From Heliocidaris tuberculata (Eukaryota; Echinodermata; Echinoidea; Camarodonta; Echinometridae), in NCBI GenBank assembly GCA_025618425.1, contig CM046842.1, forward strand, positions 25,556,422 to 25,620,421: a stretch of DNA of 64,000 nt, read 5' to 3'. The number at the start of each line of letters is the position of its first letter. Positions within the stretch are counted from its first letter, which is position 1. The translations under genes and the position numbers were made by a program. Of the stretch, positions 10,905 to 22,966 are shown one piece after another. The notes below the pieces were generated by a model, which was not told the DNA's origin, searched no databases, and saw only the letters and a list, made by a program, of their open reading frames with translations.

Positions 10905-11940
10905 AGTCCTAATAGTCCCAGAAAAAAACGAAACCTTTAAACAAAGGGTTATTGTCACCAAACTATGTGATCTATGACAATAATTATCTATTTTCTATAA
11001 ACTAGGAGTTATATGATTTTAAAATGATACCCTGATGGCATCCATCTGTACATGCTTTACTGAGCAGCAGCATTTTGAAAATGAAATGTAATAACTCAGT
11101 TGTGCCGGATTTGGGTAAAGCCATGAAAACGTTAGGGTCATATGCGATCATGACCCAAAGGCAACATGACTTTTAAACCCTATGAAAAGATTGTTTTCAT
11201 CTGTTTCTTTCAATAATGAGGGTAAGGATAATGCCTTTATCATAAAATAAAGGTTGGTCAATGCTGGGGTAAAGAAAGGGCATGTTTTGTATTGAAATGG
11301 TACCTGCAATCGATACGATAAGCAATTTTGGGCATTTTTCTAAACTGAAATTTCTTTTAAAAACAAAGCGGACACAAAGGAGATATTTTTCATAAAAGGA
11401 AAGTAAGTGACACTTTCCATTGTCATCAAATGAAAATACAAGGCAGAAAGGGCAGTAAGGCGGAGGAAATATCAAGATTATGGTAATTTCCCACCTCAGG
11501 AGGGGCACCTTTCCATCACAGGAATGGCGCTTTTTCATCTTTTAATGGATATTTATTGCAATTGGAAATTTTGGGGGCGTATGCCCCTGTCGCCACTGGA
11601 AATTGTTTTTACAAATTTCTAATTGAATGTATGCCATCACACATTGGAATTTCAGGTATCATATCTCTTAAAGTTGGTATTTCAATTTAGTAATTTTGCA
11701 TGTGATCATAACGTTTTCACTGTTTTTACCCAAATCCGGCACAAGTTTTTACATGTCATTTACAAAGTGCTGCTGCTCGTAAAAGCATGTACGATTGGAT
11801 GCCATCAAGGTATCATTTAAAAGCATAATATTTCTAGTTTACAGAAAATAGATAATTATTGTCATAGAGCACATAGTCTGGTCACAATAACCCTTTGTTT
11901 TAGGGTTTCTTTTTTTTTCTGGGGCGCACATATAGACCGA
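10905..11940. mobile_element. ~1-kb foldback element with ~230-bp inverted ends
   Basis: The left arm (about 10917-11150) and right arm (about 11690-11923) are complementary over 'AAAGGGTTATTGT', 'ATGACAATAATTATCTATTTTCT', 'GAGCAGCAGCA' and 'GTGCCGGATTTGGGTAAA', with scattered mismatches. The spacer encodes no recognised protein. Confidence 0.75.
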
Positions 11941-12686
11941 GGGACTAAAAATTAATACATGTACCTCTTAATCAGGAAAGCTATCCAAAAAAAAAATTAT
12001 TTCTTTTAGTCATCGGAATAATGAATACTCTTCTAGGTGTAATGTATGATTTAATGTATCAAAACCATAATCTAAATGCACATTGCATTCTTCCATGGTC
12101 TGAAACTAGACTAGATATTGACTGGTGCTGGCATGCATATGCCTATTTGTACAATTCTGTAGAGCTAGGACACAGCCATCGCGTATCACATGCATGCTAC
12201 ATGCCGCCATTAACCAGTAGAAGTCTACATGTAGTAGATGCAGCAATGTTCCGGAGCGATTCATTAATTTCAATACACCCTTCCGTTCAAAGGTAAGCAA
12301 ATATTAATCAGCATTTCATGGAATAGTATGGGCTTATTTACTATAAAACGTATAAACATGGCGTTGTAATGATAGTGCGTATATTTAACATTGGTTCTAA
12401 TAAATCAAAGGGAACCACAGTTTTGAATTTGTTTTGTGCTTATTCAATATTTAAAATGTCGAGAACAAAAATTATACGGTTCGTTTAACTCTTTCAGTGC
12501 CAATGTCACGTATATGTGACAGCTCGACTTGTCATTTTTATTCACCAATTGCTCGACCGTGGGAAATGTATATGGTGGTCAATGTATATCAATTTTTTAA
12601 AGCATAAATCAAGCATTCTAATTACATGTATATGATTATAATTATTTGCTACCATTGAAATTTTCAGGGGACAAAATTTTCTGACA

Positions 12687-12717
<31 letters not shown>

Positions 12718-13486
12718 GGTCCTCAGCATTTTATTTTTGGGCCCCTTTTTAACTCCAAAATTCTCTGACAAGCAAAACAAAAAATCCTCCTCTGCCTTGT
12801 GTAAGTCATATTTGATAAGTCGAGACAGAGGCAGTATTTGACTTGTATGTATGTTTTTCGTGTAGGATTTAACTCAAGTTTGATAAACGTGAATCTAATT
12901 CTGTTTAATCAGAGACCTAATGTGCTAAGTTTACACTTGGCTTTCCTAAATAAGAACAATTAAGTAGGATGAAGCATTTGTGGTTTTTATTTGTCTTTTG
13001 CAGTAAAAGAGTGTGATTTGCCAAAAGGTTTGCATTTGCTTAATTCAGGCGAAGAGCATTTCGAAAGTTGAATTCTCTGAATTAATTCTCCGAATGGTTT
13101 TGATTCAGTGATAGTTTAATTGAAGTACAAATGTACTTTTATTTATCTAGTCTTGCTTAAAACTTTTCTGTGGAATATAAGGCTTCATTTCTATATTAAT
13201 CATTCTTATGGAGGTGAGAGACTTTATTTCTTCTACATATGAAAGTAACGATTCGATATTTGGATATGAAATCAAAGTCATCATTTATTCGTGCAAACTT
13301 TGTACATGTATTTATGATTCCTTTATTTCTATTTTGTATTCACAGATTGAAAAAAATTTGCAGCTTGTTTTTCTTTTCTTTTTTGGAGCGCTACATATGC
13401 AATTCCAAAGCGGCATTCCTGGTTCTGAATTCCTCCAACTTTAGTGATCCAGTGTAACTTGCAGGGTTGCAGCCTCTGGTATTATC
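11941..13486. other. No gene seen; one repeat fragment
   Basis: About 12660-12790 holds a minus-orientation fragment of the TTGCTTGTCAGAGAAT family with a long A-run. Small frames at 12021-12296 and 13208-13457 have no domain, no paralogue in the window and no convincing splice context. Confidence 0.5.
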
Positions 13487-14735
13487 AAACACACTAAGAA
13501 ATTAGGGTGCAGTTTTGCACCCGTAGGGGTGCAGACCGTTGGTACAATAGAAGCACCTTTTAGGGTGCAATTAAGTGTGCTGACTTAAACCTTTTAGGGT
13601 GCATATGTGCACCCTATTGGGAGCAGATGTGCACCCCGCCTATGTGGGGTTCAAAGTTGCACCCCAATATAAGGTGCATTTTTGCACACTCTGGGTTCAT
13701 CACTGCACCTTAAAGGGTGCATCGTCGATGGCAATCGATCACCATTCTTGCCTCTTCACAGCTTAACATCAAACAATAACAAGATATTGCCGATATTTCA
13801 TAATTAACGCACGACTGGAACACAGGCAGTAAAGTACCACCCATGAGGAGATCCACTAAGCCACGCACTTGGGCGTCTATAGTCCGACAGTTCGTTTTTC
13901 TCATAGGGCTTTAAAAGATGAAGTATGTACTCCACTATCTATCATAACAAATCAGTACAGTTACAGTTAGTAAAACTAGCACTTTCGCTTGAAATGATAA
14001 AATCCAGACTGAATTATCAAATGTAACCACGTATTCTTATTCAAATAACTTTTCTGACAAAGAAACTATCAAAATGAGCCATGATAAACTCCCCATATAA
14101 TTTTAATACGCAAATTATGCAAATTTTCCTACAAGTACCGATACGTTGGTTACTGTCAGCCTCACTATGCACTGATGCACATGGCGAACAAAAGAAGCAG
14201 ACAAAATATACAGCTCCTCATTGTACCTTCCACAATTGCTCTGGTAGACAAAAGAACATCCCTTCATTGCTATCATGTAAAAATATGTAGAACAGGTGTC
14301 ACATGCACATTCTACAAGCATGCTCTACTTATTTTACATATTAACAATAAAGGGATGTTCTTTTGTCTACCAGAGCAATTGTGGACGGTACAATGAGGAG
14401 GTGTATATTTTGCCCGCTCTCTTTTGTTATCGTGTTCATAGTGGGCCTGCAAGCCTGTTTATGTTAATCTTTGCGCGATTACTCTCTTGAAACACGTCCT
14501 TTACGGAGATTTTTAATTTAAGCAAATTTACGACGCAAGCTGATTGAAATGGATTTATATATTTTTTTTCTAATTTATTTCATTTCTATGCTTTTGAATA
14601 TTTAGTCTTACTTCATGAGATATTGTGACATAAGTGTCAACAATGCTGGTGTGGCCCACACCGTGAGGGTATTAATGTAAGACAAATACTTTTGATTAAA
14701 GGGAGCAGAATTCAATCTTACACAATTATTTATTT
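13487..14735. mobile_element. Composite element with GGGTGCA array and long hairpin, copy 1
   Basis: Starts CACACTAAGAAATTAGGGTG. Positions 13497-13730 carry about a dozen GGGTGCA or TGCACCC motifs in both orientations. A hairpin lies at 14170-14442 and an AT-rich segment at 14480-14735. The 14480-14735 part matches the reverse complement of about 25965-26220, so this is a repeat family. Confidence 0.65.
14170..14442. repeat. Large imperfect hairpin, ~110-base arms
   Basis: The left arm includes CTGGTAGACAAAAGAACATC and the right arm its complement GATGTTCTTTTGTCTACCAG, extended outward by CACAATTG/CAATTGTG and TACAGCTCCTCATTGTACC-like sequence. A second copy lies at about 26215-26512. Confidence 0.85.
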
Positions 14736-14946
14736 CATTACACTGATGAATAGATTAACTTAGTTTATTCCTTTTTGTTTCGGGATTTCACAGTACTCTG
14801 TACAGAAAGAAGAAATTGGCACTTAGAGCTCCATTAACTTTATCAACCTTTATGAAGAGGAGCTTTTTGGGAATTCCCCAGTAGAAAAACCGAGTGGAAA
14901 AAACCCAGTTTATTTTTATTTTTAGCGCATCACTTCATAGGCCAGT

Positions 14947-15900
14947 AGCCTGTCCCGAAATAGTCACCCCATTTTACATATGACATTTGACCCCCTAAAC
15001 TTACTTAGACTATCCATGTCATTCACAAAAAGCTTGTCAGCTCGAACGAAACCTTCGGGTTTGGCCCCCAGAGCCCCCCCCCCCAAAGGTATTTGTGTAA
15101 TTAACACATGAATGGTAGATTTCAGCATGGCAGCCACATAGCCCAGATACTTAACAATCTCCTCTATTATGTCTTGTCAAACAGGTGCAGATGGACAATG
15201 GATGTTTTTAATAATCCTGACAATATCATTTGACTACTTTTGAGAAAGCAAATTCAATTTTGACAATCTAATAAATTATTATTGAAATGATCATTTGACA
15301 CCAAACCTTTCACCCCAAGAAAGTTACAATACTCAAGATTGTATTAGGTAAATTTGACATAAATTGAATGAGACACATATTTGGAGTTATTAAGGTTGTA
15401 AAGCCTAAAAATGGTTATTCTCTACATCCAGAGCATTTTGGGCAGCAAGGCTGGGTTTAGGGGTACTTTGGTGTTTGTTTGTTTTTGTTTTTTTCAGGGG
15501 CGTGTTACACCCCCTTCCCGATGGAAATTGTTGTAAGTTTTTATATTTTTGAAATGTACACCCATAACTCCTCCTTCTGACAAAATTTGTTCCATGGGCC
15601 TTAAGGGGAAAAATATGCCCCAATTTTTAGGGGCGGTCTGACAACCTATCCCGACGCAATATTTGTCAGTTTTTGGTGTTTTGGTAATGTGTAGTCATAC
15701 ACCTTAATTCTGACAAAGTTTGGCGCATATGTTAGGTTGAAATCGACCGGAATTTGGGGCCCCTTTTTGGGGCTCTTGGGGCCAAACCCGGCGGCTTCGT
15801 TCGAGCTGACAAGCCTTTTGTGAATGACATGGATAGTCTAAGTAAGTTTAAGGGGTCAAATCTCATATGTAAAATGGGGTGACCATTTCGGGACAGGCTC
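14947..15900. mobile_element. ~0.95-kb foldback element with ~135-bp inverted ends
   Basis: The left end begins AGCCTGTCCCGAAATAGTC; the right end is its near-perfect complement over about 135 bases (shared GATCCATGTCATTCACAAAA-like core and CAGCTCGAACGAA). It sits inside duplication unit B at a point where unit A is uninterrupted. A relative begins at 59774. Confidence 0.85.
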
Positions 15901-16014
15901 CCAGACTATGAGAAAGGCCCCTATTTGTTCTTCTTTTATCTATTACTATTTTTTTGTTGTTTAATAATCAACTAGTCCAAAGTTTGGAATTTCGCTAAAA
16001 TTCTTGCTGATTTT

Positions 16015-16640
16015 TATGCCTCCGCCCACCGAAGGTGGTGCCGGAGGCATTATGTTTTGGGATTGTCCGTCCGTCCGTCAGTCCGTCCCGCTTTCTCGTT
16101 CTAGCGATAACCACATGAGGTATGAACTTCAAACTTGGTGCTAGTATGAAGACGATCTGATTAGATTTTGGGTACTTAGGTCAAACGTCAAGGTCACAGA
16201 GACCAATATCTGAAATTTCAGGTGTTAGCCTCGTTCTAGCGATAACTCAAGAACCATTTGAGGTATGAACTTCTTAGTGCTAGTATGTATCACCATAGGA
16301 AGAGGATCTGATTATATTTTAGGGTACGTAGGTCAAATGTCAAGGTCACAGAGACCAATATCTGAATTTTCAGGTGTTAGCCTCGTTCTCGAGATAACTC
16401 AAGAACTATTTGAGGTATGAACTTTAAACTGGGGGCTAGTATGTATCACCATAGGAAGAGGATCTGATTAGATTTTAGGGTTTGTAGGTCAAGGTCACAG
16501 AGGCCAATTTCTGAAATTTCAGGTGTTAGCCTCGTTCTAGCGATAACTCAAGAACCATTCGAGGTATGAACTTCAAACTTAGTGCTAGTATGTATCACCA
16601 TAGGAAGAGGATCTGATTAGATTTTAGGGTAAGGGGAATG
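16015..16640. repeat. TGCCTCCGCC repeat with ~125-bp tandem units, copy 1
   Basis: Opens with a hairpin (GCCTCCGCCCACC ... GGTGCCGGAGGC) and a short (GTCC)n stretch. About four diverged units follow, each with AACTCAAGAACCATTTGAGG, GTGCTAGTATGTATCACC and GGTCACAGAG. Truncated on the right. A long relative spans 26632-30117. Confidence 0.8.
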
Positions 16641-16901
16641 GATTTTGTGTATGTGTGTGTGTGTGGGGGGGGGGGGGGGTTAATAACAGGCTAGACGTTT
16701 ATCTTCAGTAAACTTGTCTATGTGATAATCACGACTAATTTATAACCATGTCACTGGATGTGGATTGTGTAGGCCTATGGCACGACATTTTAAATATCCC
16801 TTTGTGACCGATGTAACCTTTCATATACTTTACCCTTGGTACTACCGCTAGACTTACATGTATCCTAAACACAGAACAAAACACCAAATAAAACAAAAAA
16901 C

Positions 16902-17912
16902 ATGGATTCTGCTAGAGACTCTGATGACTATGTTGGTTTGAATGTTGGTGGTAAGATCTATAAGACCTCACGTTCCACCCTGACACGTTATCCAGACTGT
17001 TTCTTTGCTGCTCTGATGGATGGTAGTGTCCCATCTGCCAAGGACGACCAAGGAAACTATCTGATCGACAGAGATGGCAAGATGTTTCGACATCTTCTCA
17101 ATTTCTTGAGGTGCGGAGAACTGCTGCTGCCAGAGAGGTTCGACGAGTTCGAATTGCTGGAACGCGAGGCAGAGTTCTACTTGCTCCATGAAGTAAAGAT
17201 GTTAATTATAAGAACCAAACAAGAAGTCCTTGTTGCGTCGAGGAACCAATCGGTTGGATTCGTGATTAACAATAAAATTTGGAAGTTGAACCGAGATGAT
17301 GTACTGAGGGAGCAAAATTCATTATTTTCCAAGATGTTGAGTGGGGAGATAATAGCTCCTGTGGACTTAAATGATAACTTTGTCCTAGATCGAGAAGAGT
17401 ATCTATTTCTCCACATCCTGGACTACCTTAAACATGGTTTTTTTTTCTTCAAATAAATCACCTTTGTGTGCTTACCAAATCTCCTTATCGAGGCTCAGTA
17501 CTTTGGACTGAAAATTTGTGAAGAGCACATCAAGAGTATTCAATCCATGGTACAACCCGATATTCATGGGAGAGCTTTCAAGTTTGGACTTCATATCTTT
17601 CATAATGCGAAAGGTTCGTGTAGGCCTACTGTCTACTATCGGTCGGGAATAATAAACCCAGGCGTACCTGCTTTTGATACCGACAGTTTACTGTATGGCG
17701 AGGAACATCTGATTGCAAAAGCAAACAGTCGTCCTGGAGAGGCCTTCGTTGGAATGGTGGACTTGCAGAAAATAAATCCGGATGGACTTCCAAGCGTGAA
17801 GGACTTTCGTTCATTCGTTTCCAGTTACCATGGGCGCCATAGGAATCGCAAGATAAGTACGCTTCAGGTTATTTCTGACTGCACCCTAATAAGTGGTTCT
17901 TGTTTTCATTAA
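16902..17912 (+). pseudogene. KCTD-like BTB/T1 protein, copy B with internal stop
   Basis: Starts MDSARDSDDYVGLNVGGKIY; the T1/BTB domain spans about residues 10-95 and a second BTB-like half about 112-185 (WKLNRDDVLREQNSLFSKML, FVLDREEYLFLHILDYLKHG). A TAA at 17454-17456 stops the frame after 184 codons. The same frame then reopens to 17912 with LLIEAQYFGLKICEEHIKSI, CRPTVYYRSG and a C-terminal domain (GMVDLQKINPDGLPSVKDF). Comparison with copy A shows three extra bases around 17440-17490, best explained by +1 and +2 insertions that shift about 14 codons and create the stop next to a T-run. It could still make a 184-residue truncated protein with an intact first T1 domain; I favour a pseudogene. 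Tandem T1 domains in one chain are unusual for KCTD proteins. Confidence 0.8.
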
Positions 17913-18679
17913 CGATCATAATTTGCCCCACTTGTGGATTATAGGAACATACATGACTCCACTCCTATAAGGATGGTGATGTTGCTGCTGCTGCTGAAGA
18001 TGATGACAGTGGTGGATCCAGGATATTTTAATCGGGGGTAAAGGGAGGGGTGGACAAAGGTTATGAAATGTTAACGGAAGATAAAATTAATTCCATGATA
18101 TCAATATTCCTACAAGGAAAATGATGACGAATTGACGATGATGATGATCACACAAGAATAATTGGTTTACTCATGTCACCAAAAAGCGTCCTCCAAAAGC
18201 CACCCCCCCCCAAAAAAAAACCCTGCATACTTGTAGCGCTTTGTCGATATGGTATGTTATCATGGTTATGGTAAGTGTAGATTTTACAAAATAATATGTT
18301 TAGGAAGGGGGCATTGTTATGCCCATATTACCCCCACCCCCATTAATATCCCTCTAGATGATAATGATGAATGATGATTCACTCTATCTGTAATAGGCCT
18401 ATTAAAGTCAATTCAATAATATTCAATCAACAATATTTAACATTGATTTTAATAGCTGATACATTTTCAATTTACCTATTGGAAATACTGAAATAAAAAG
18501 AGTACTACTGGAACGTGTCGACATTAGCTAAATGACTTTTTTTGAAATACTGTATACTCAAGAATCACAATAAAATGTTTATTGTTTGACAAGTCATAAC
18601 AATGTTCAGACTGAGTATAAATATAGTGGTACTGCACTGACATCAAAATACAGATAATATTTGATAATTGAAGTTCATC
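17913..18679. other. No gene seen downstream of KCTD copy B
   Basis: Contains GTGGTGGATCCAGG with a short G-rich tract (about 18010-18060), a C-run near 18203 and ATG-rich simple sequence. AT-rich otherwise. Confidence 0.5.
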
Positions 18680-19293
18680 TTGAAGGGAAGTCAACCCTGG
18701 TATTTAAGTGATTTGAATAAAAGCAAAAAATAAAAAATAAAAAATAAAAAAATAGAGAAACAGATTAGTAAATGTTTTAACAAAATCTGACAATGAATGC
18801 GTACGTTTTGAATTAAAGGTGCAATTAATCAAACACAAATAGGCAACTCGGTGACATATCTTGCGATCTCCTCTCCCATTTGGTCTGTACAGAAATTTTC
18901 ATAATTTTTTTATTTTCTCTTGTTGATGAAAGAATACATTTGTTTCACAGAGGTTTTGTGTAAAAAAACCAAAACCCCCCCCCCCCCAAAAAAAAACATA
19001 TGTCCAATGATTGTGTCTAGGTTGCATATATGATTAAATATTCCTTTAGAAAAAATGAAAATTTATTATTTTAATTTTAGTAGAGGGAAAATGGAAGAGG
19101 AGAGATCCGTGAAAGGAGCTAGCAAGATACGTCACGAAGTTGCCAATTTGTGTTTTATTGATCAGGGTTGAATACGTCAAATATTCATAATTTTCTTATT
19201 TCTTATTGGATTTTGCTCAAACTTTCGTTAATCCGTTTCTTTTGTCTTCTCTTTTTAAATCCAACTTTATATCAGGGTGTACTTCCCCTTTAA
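18680..19293. mobile_element. TIR element with GAAGGGAAGTCAACCCTG ends, copy 1
   Basis: Left end TTGAAGGGAAGTCAACCCTG and right end CAGGGTGTACTTCCCCTTTA are an imperfect inverted pair. The interior includes ACATATCTTGCGATCTCCTC, which recurs at about 33494-33515 in copy 2. No coding capacity. Confidence 0.7.
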
Positions 19294-19475
19294 TTGAAGT
19301 CAAATTAGGCCAACATTATGTCATGATAAAGTACTAAAGTATTTTTGTATTGCCAGTAGAGTGTTTTAATAGGCCTCATTCTTTTCATGAGCTATATCAG
19401 TTATATGTTTATTTGTGTAAACAATTCTAAATTATTTTCTATGTGCTGACGATAGGCATAGCGTGGTTCAACAGT

Positions 19476-20353
19476 GTAACCAACAACTTTTTGGACACAC
19501 TGAAAGATACATACATAAAACAAATAAATTAACACCCTTTCAATTTCTGATTTAAAAAAAAAACTATCAAATGAAATACAATAAATTGTACATCAACTAA
19601 AGGAAAATTATATCGTCGTGAAGATGTGTATAGTAACAAGTAATGATCGTTGAGGCATGACGAGTTACGGTCCATTAATCACAACAACGTTCAGACTTTG
19701 TTGTGATTAATGGACCGTGTAAAGTCGAGTTCAGTGATAATGATGTTCTAATTTGTCCATGTTATAGGTAATATGTAATAAACATGATAAAAACTATTTT
19801 CGAAAAATCAACTGAAGGCAATTTCAACAGCCCTTTCTATCACCTTTAGAAATGTGCGAACATCACAATGGCATACTACGTAATCCGAACCTGATTTCTA
19901 TGGGCAGTACAATAGGCCTTTGAAATTGCCCTTGAGTTTATTTTTCGAAAGTAGTTTTTATCGTGTTAATAAAACTCTTTGTATTATATGCAGTATTATT
20001 GTTGTTAATAACATGAATATAATCTGGTGTCCACATGATATATTTTCAGTTTTATCTAAGAATCTTGAAAATGCATTCAAGAAAAATGAGTGTACAAAAT
20101 GTATAATTCTGAATGAAATATTAATTGTACATCAAATTAAAGAAAAGTATATTGCATCAAAGTTTTATTATTGCCTCAACGAACGTGACTTGTTACTATG
20201 CCCATCTTAACGATGATATAATTTTATTTTAGTGGAAGTATAATTTACTGTATTTCATTTGATAGTGTTCTAAAAATCTGAACTTTAAAGGGTGTTAATT
20301 TTCTCGTTTTATGTATGAATTTCTCAACGTGTCCAAACAATTATTGGCTATAC
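19476..20353. mobile_element. Foldback element with ~175-bp arms and two nested hairpins
   Basis: Outer arms 19476-19660 and about 20170-20353 are complementary (CATACATAAAAC, TTAACACCCTTT, ACTATCAAATGAAATACA, ATAGTAACAAGT, CGTTGAGGCA). Inside lie a perfect 19-base hairpin at 19669-19716 with a 10-base loop, and a second inverted pair of about 50-base arms at 19778-19832 / 19914-19968. The + frame at 19920-20210 runs through these arms and is not a gene. Confidence 0.8.
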
Positions 20354-20394
20354 CGTATATTCAGGTGTGAATCCTGAGTTGAAAGAAGAAAAAA

Positions 20395-21460
20395 CTATGA
20401 AGATTTGTCGAAATGTGTTGACTGGATGACAGATGATAAGCTCTCTTAACATCTAGGTTTAAGTGGAAAGCATTTTGTTCTTTACTAAAAGAAAATTTGG
20501 AAAAAATTCCAGGTCAAATATATCAATCAAGAAATAGAGAGAAAAGAAACAGTGAAATATCTAGGAATTAATTTCAACGAGTGATCTTTCATATACAGTA
20601 TTTGTAGAGTCTATAAAATAAAGCAAATTCTTAATTGCCTAAAGTTTTTGTACCGATATCAAAACTGCATGAATTTGAAGTCAAGGCATATATATGTTTC
20701 GCTTTCATAGTTCGATACAATGTTTATTTGACTTTATGGTAATGCTGCTTGCATGGGCGCAATTCCGGGGGGTACCCCCCCTACCTTTTTGAATAACCTT
20801 TTTGTTCTTCTTTCTTTTGCTTGTCAGAGAATTTTGTAGGCCAATGTCCCTCTCCCCCCCCCCCCCCACCTTTTTGAATAAACTTTTTTTTTTTTTTTTT
20901 TTGCTTGTCAGAGAATACTGGAGGCGAATGTCCCCTCCACCTTTTTGAATAACCATTTTTGTCGTTGTTGTCGTTGCTTGTCAGAGAATTTTGGAGGCGA
21001 ATGTCTCCCCCCCCCCCCCCCCGAATTTCAAAATGGATTTGTGCCACATCAAAAAAAAATGGATCAGAAAAAAATTAAGAATGAATCAAACATAAGATTG
21101 TAAGATTTATTAATTTCTCGGGCCTGGGAATACCTGTCGGGAAAAGGGAACTTGGAAGAGCAGGTGTTCTCCTTGTCGATCAAAGATCAAAACATCTTGT
21201 ATTGCACCGTGTACATATAAAATATATCATTCAGTTGTATAGATCATTTCATTACTAATAATTTTATTCGTGTGTCAAATTTTCATAATCATCATACAAG
21301 AAATACTAGTTTTTACTTTGTTGTATCCAAAAGACTGGGAAAAATTGGAAATCCTTTTTATTTTAATGGTGTGCACTGTACAAATTTGGAACTCTCTTCC
21401 ACATCATTTAAAAACTGTTACAAGTTTTTACATTTCAAATTTGAACTGATAGAATAACTT
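20395..21460 (+). pseudogene. Decayed LINE reverse transcriptase, split by a repeat insertion
   Basis: Translation from about 20395 gives DLSKCVDWMTDDKLS, then VKYLGINFN, matching the RT stretch 'DL..W...NKLS' and 'KYLGI.ID' of CR1/jockey-type ORF2, with several stops. After an insertion at 20755-21047, an open piece at 21272-21457 reads NFHNHHTRNTSF followed by a LELSSTSFKNC block, the usual end of such proteins ('HNYNTR...WN.LP'). The catalytic core is absent. An old, dead fragment; clade uncertain. Confidence 0.55.
20755..21047. repeat. Three tandem TTGCTTGTCAGAGAAT units with C/T-runs
   Basis: Three units of about 80 bases, each with ACCTTTTTGAATAA, a T-rich stretch, TTGCTTGTCAGAGAAT and a C-run. 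Gly/Lys-rich frames on the minus strand are artefacts of these runs. Interrupts the LINE fragment. Confidence 0.75.
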
Positions 21461-22742
21461 AAATTGAGTTCCAAAATAATCTGTTATTACTGTATACTTG
21501 ATATTTTCTTTTTTCTTTTTGGTATTAAATAAGCTTGTTCATATTATGTCTTAATTGTCATAGTTTTTAACAGTCTAATTTTTGTTGTAGGTTTGTGATA
21601 ATTTTAATCAAATAATCAAATATACTCTTAGGACCCAACTGGAAATTCACTTATTTGAAAGGGATTCGGTAACTTTGTGGAGGCTTGATTTAATAAATTG
21701 TTGAATTTTGATATCTGTGTTGTATAATGATGTTCAGAAGGATAAATAGATAGCCAGGCACAGAAAGGTTTTCAAATATATAATGCTATTATTAAGATAT
21801 CTATGACTGAATACTCCCATTTACGAAGCGGATGGCCATATGCTTTAGTCTAACACTGAGTCTATGGGGGAAAATGAGTCTGGCATTTCCGGTCACTTGC
21901 ATTATGTTTACTTTTGTGAAGTAAATGATGATTTTGAAGTGCCTTTTTTTTCTGGGCTTCATTTATACACAATATTACATACAATGATAGCATGTAAGAC
22001 CATGCAGGCAGCTCAGATTTTATCAAGCCTCTACAAAGTTACCAAATCACTTTAAGCTGTCACTGGTCATCTTGTTCAAGATATGTATTTTCCTTGCAAT
22101 GATAGTATACGCTATCATGGCTACATGGCATTGCAATCTTGTTATAAACAATGATAAGATATCTCTACATGTCTCTCTCTCTCTGCCTCTCTCTCTTTCT
22201 CCCTCTTTTTGTACCTCTCTCTGTCTCTCTCCAATCTATGACAACAATAAGACCTTCCTTGAACAAATAATTATGTTATAGATATATATTTTTCATGTCT
22301 CTGTGAATATGCTTTAAAATTACGTCTTGTAAATCATTGGTATACAATGTCAATGAAGTTTCATAATGAATACAAAGGTATAGGCATAAAGTAAAAAGTA
22401 AAAACCCAGAAAATGTCAATAAAATATGTATTTTAATTTTTGACATGTTTTACCCTATAACTCTCCATGCAGTGTGGCAAAAAAAGGGGGGCGGGGAATA
22501 GGACATGTATAGGTCTCGAACTACCGGGGGGGGGGGGGGGGAGGGGGGTTATAGGAAGATGGAGTCAATATCGTTTCACCATACACACTTATTGTTCTTA
22601 TATACATGTAGTCAGAACGAACTCTTCCTTCAAAAAACTTCCTATTGTGTCGTCGCATGACCAGCACTTATTTTGTTATCGTTAACTGGGGGACTTGTGC
22701 ACTGATATCGTATTCATGGTATTTAGTCAAAATGCCATCAGT
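21461..22742. other. No gene seen; CT microsatellite and poly-G
   Basis: A (CT)n-rich tract lies at 22170-22234 and a 16-G run near 22505. Short frames at 21864-22055 and 22072-22281 show no domain. Confidence 0.5.
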
Positions 22743-22857
22743 CAGTGGCGGACTGCTACTGAAATTCCATTGAGGAATTTTGATGTGACCGGCCCACTCG
22801 ACTTAAGTGCTGCCCGTGGGGAAAACTCCCCACACTCCCATGGCCAGTCCGCCACTG
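22743..22857. mobile_element. 115-bp MITE with perfect 13-bp ends
   Basis: CAGTGGCGGACTG at 22743-22755 and its exact complement CAGTCCGCCACTG at 22845-22857. The ends resemble the GTGGCGGA-type ends of other elements in the window. Confidence 0.75.
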
Positions 22858-22966
22858 ATGACAATAAACTGTAATCAACATCTTCCAATTAGCATGATTA
22901 GTGAATTTTGTCTGTTTTCAAATAATGTAGAAAATCTTGATAATTATGTTTATTGTAATTAAGTAA

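Larger units (their letters stand above)
14750..17912 (+). other. Segmental duplication unit B (KCTD-like locus)
   Basis: Counterpart of 7216-9039, lengthened by two insertions: the foldback element at 14947-15900 and the TGCCTCCGCC repeat at 16015-16640. After these, the match to unit A resumes with TAAGGGGAATGG, continues through CTAGACGT and GTCACTGGATGTG, and runs into the gene. Confidence 0.8.

Noticed and set aside
16015..16060. Helitron 3' hairpin
   Set aside because: The GC-rich hairpin at the end of the TGCCTCCGCC repeat is not followed by a CTRR end at the expected distance on either strand.
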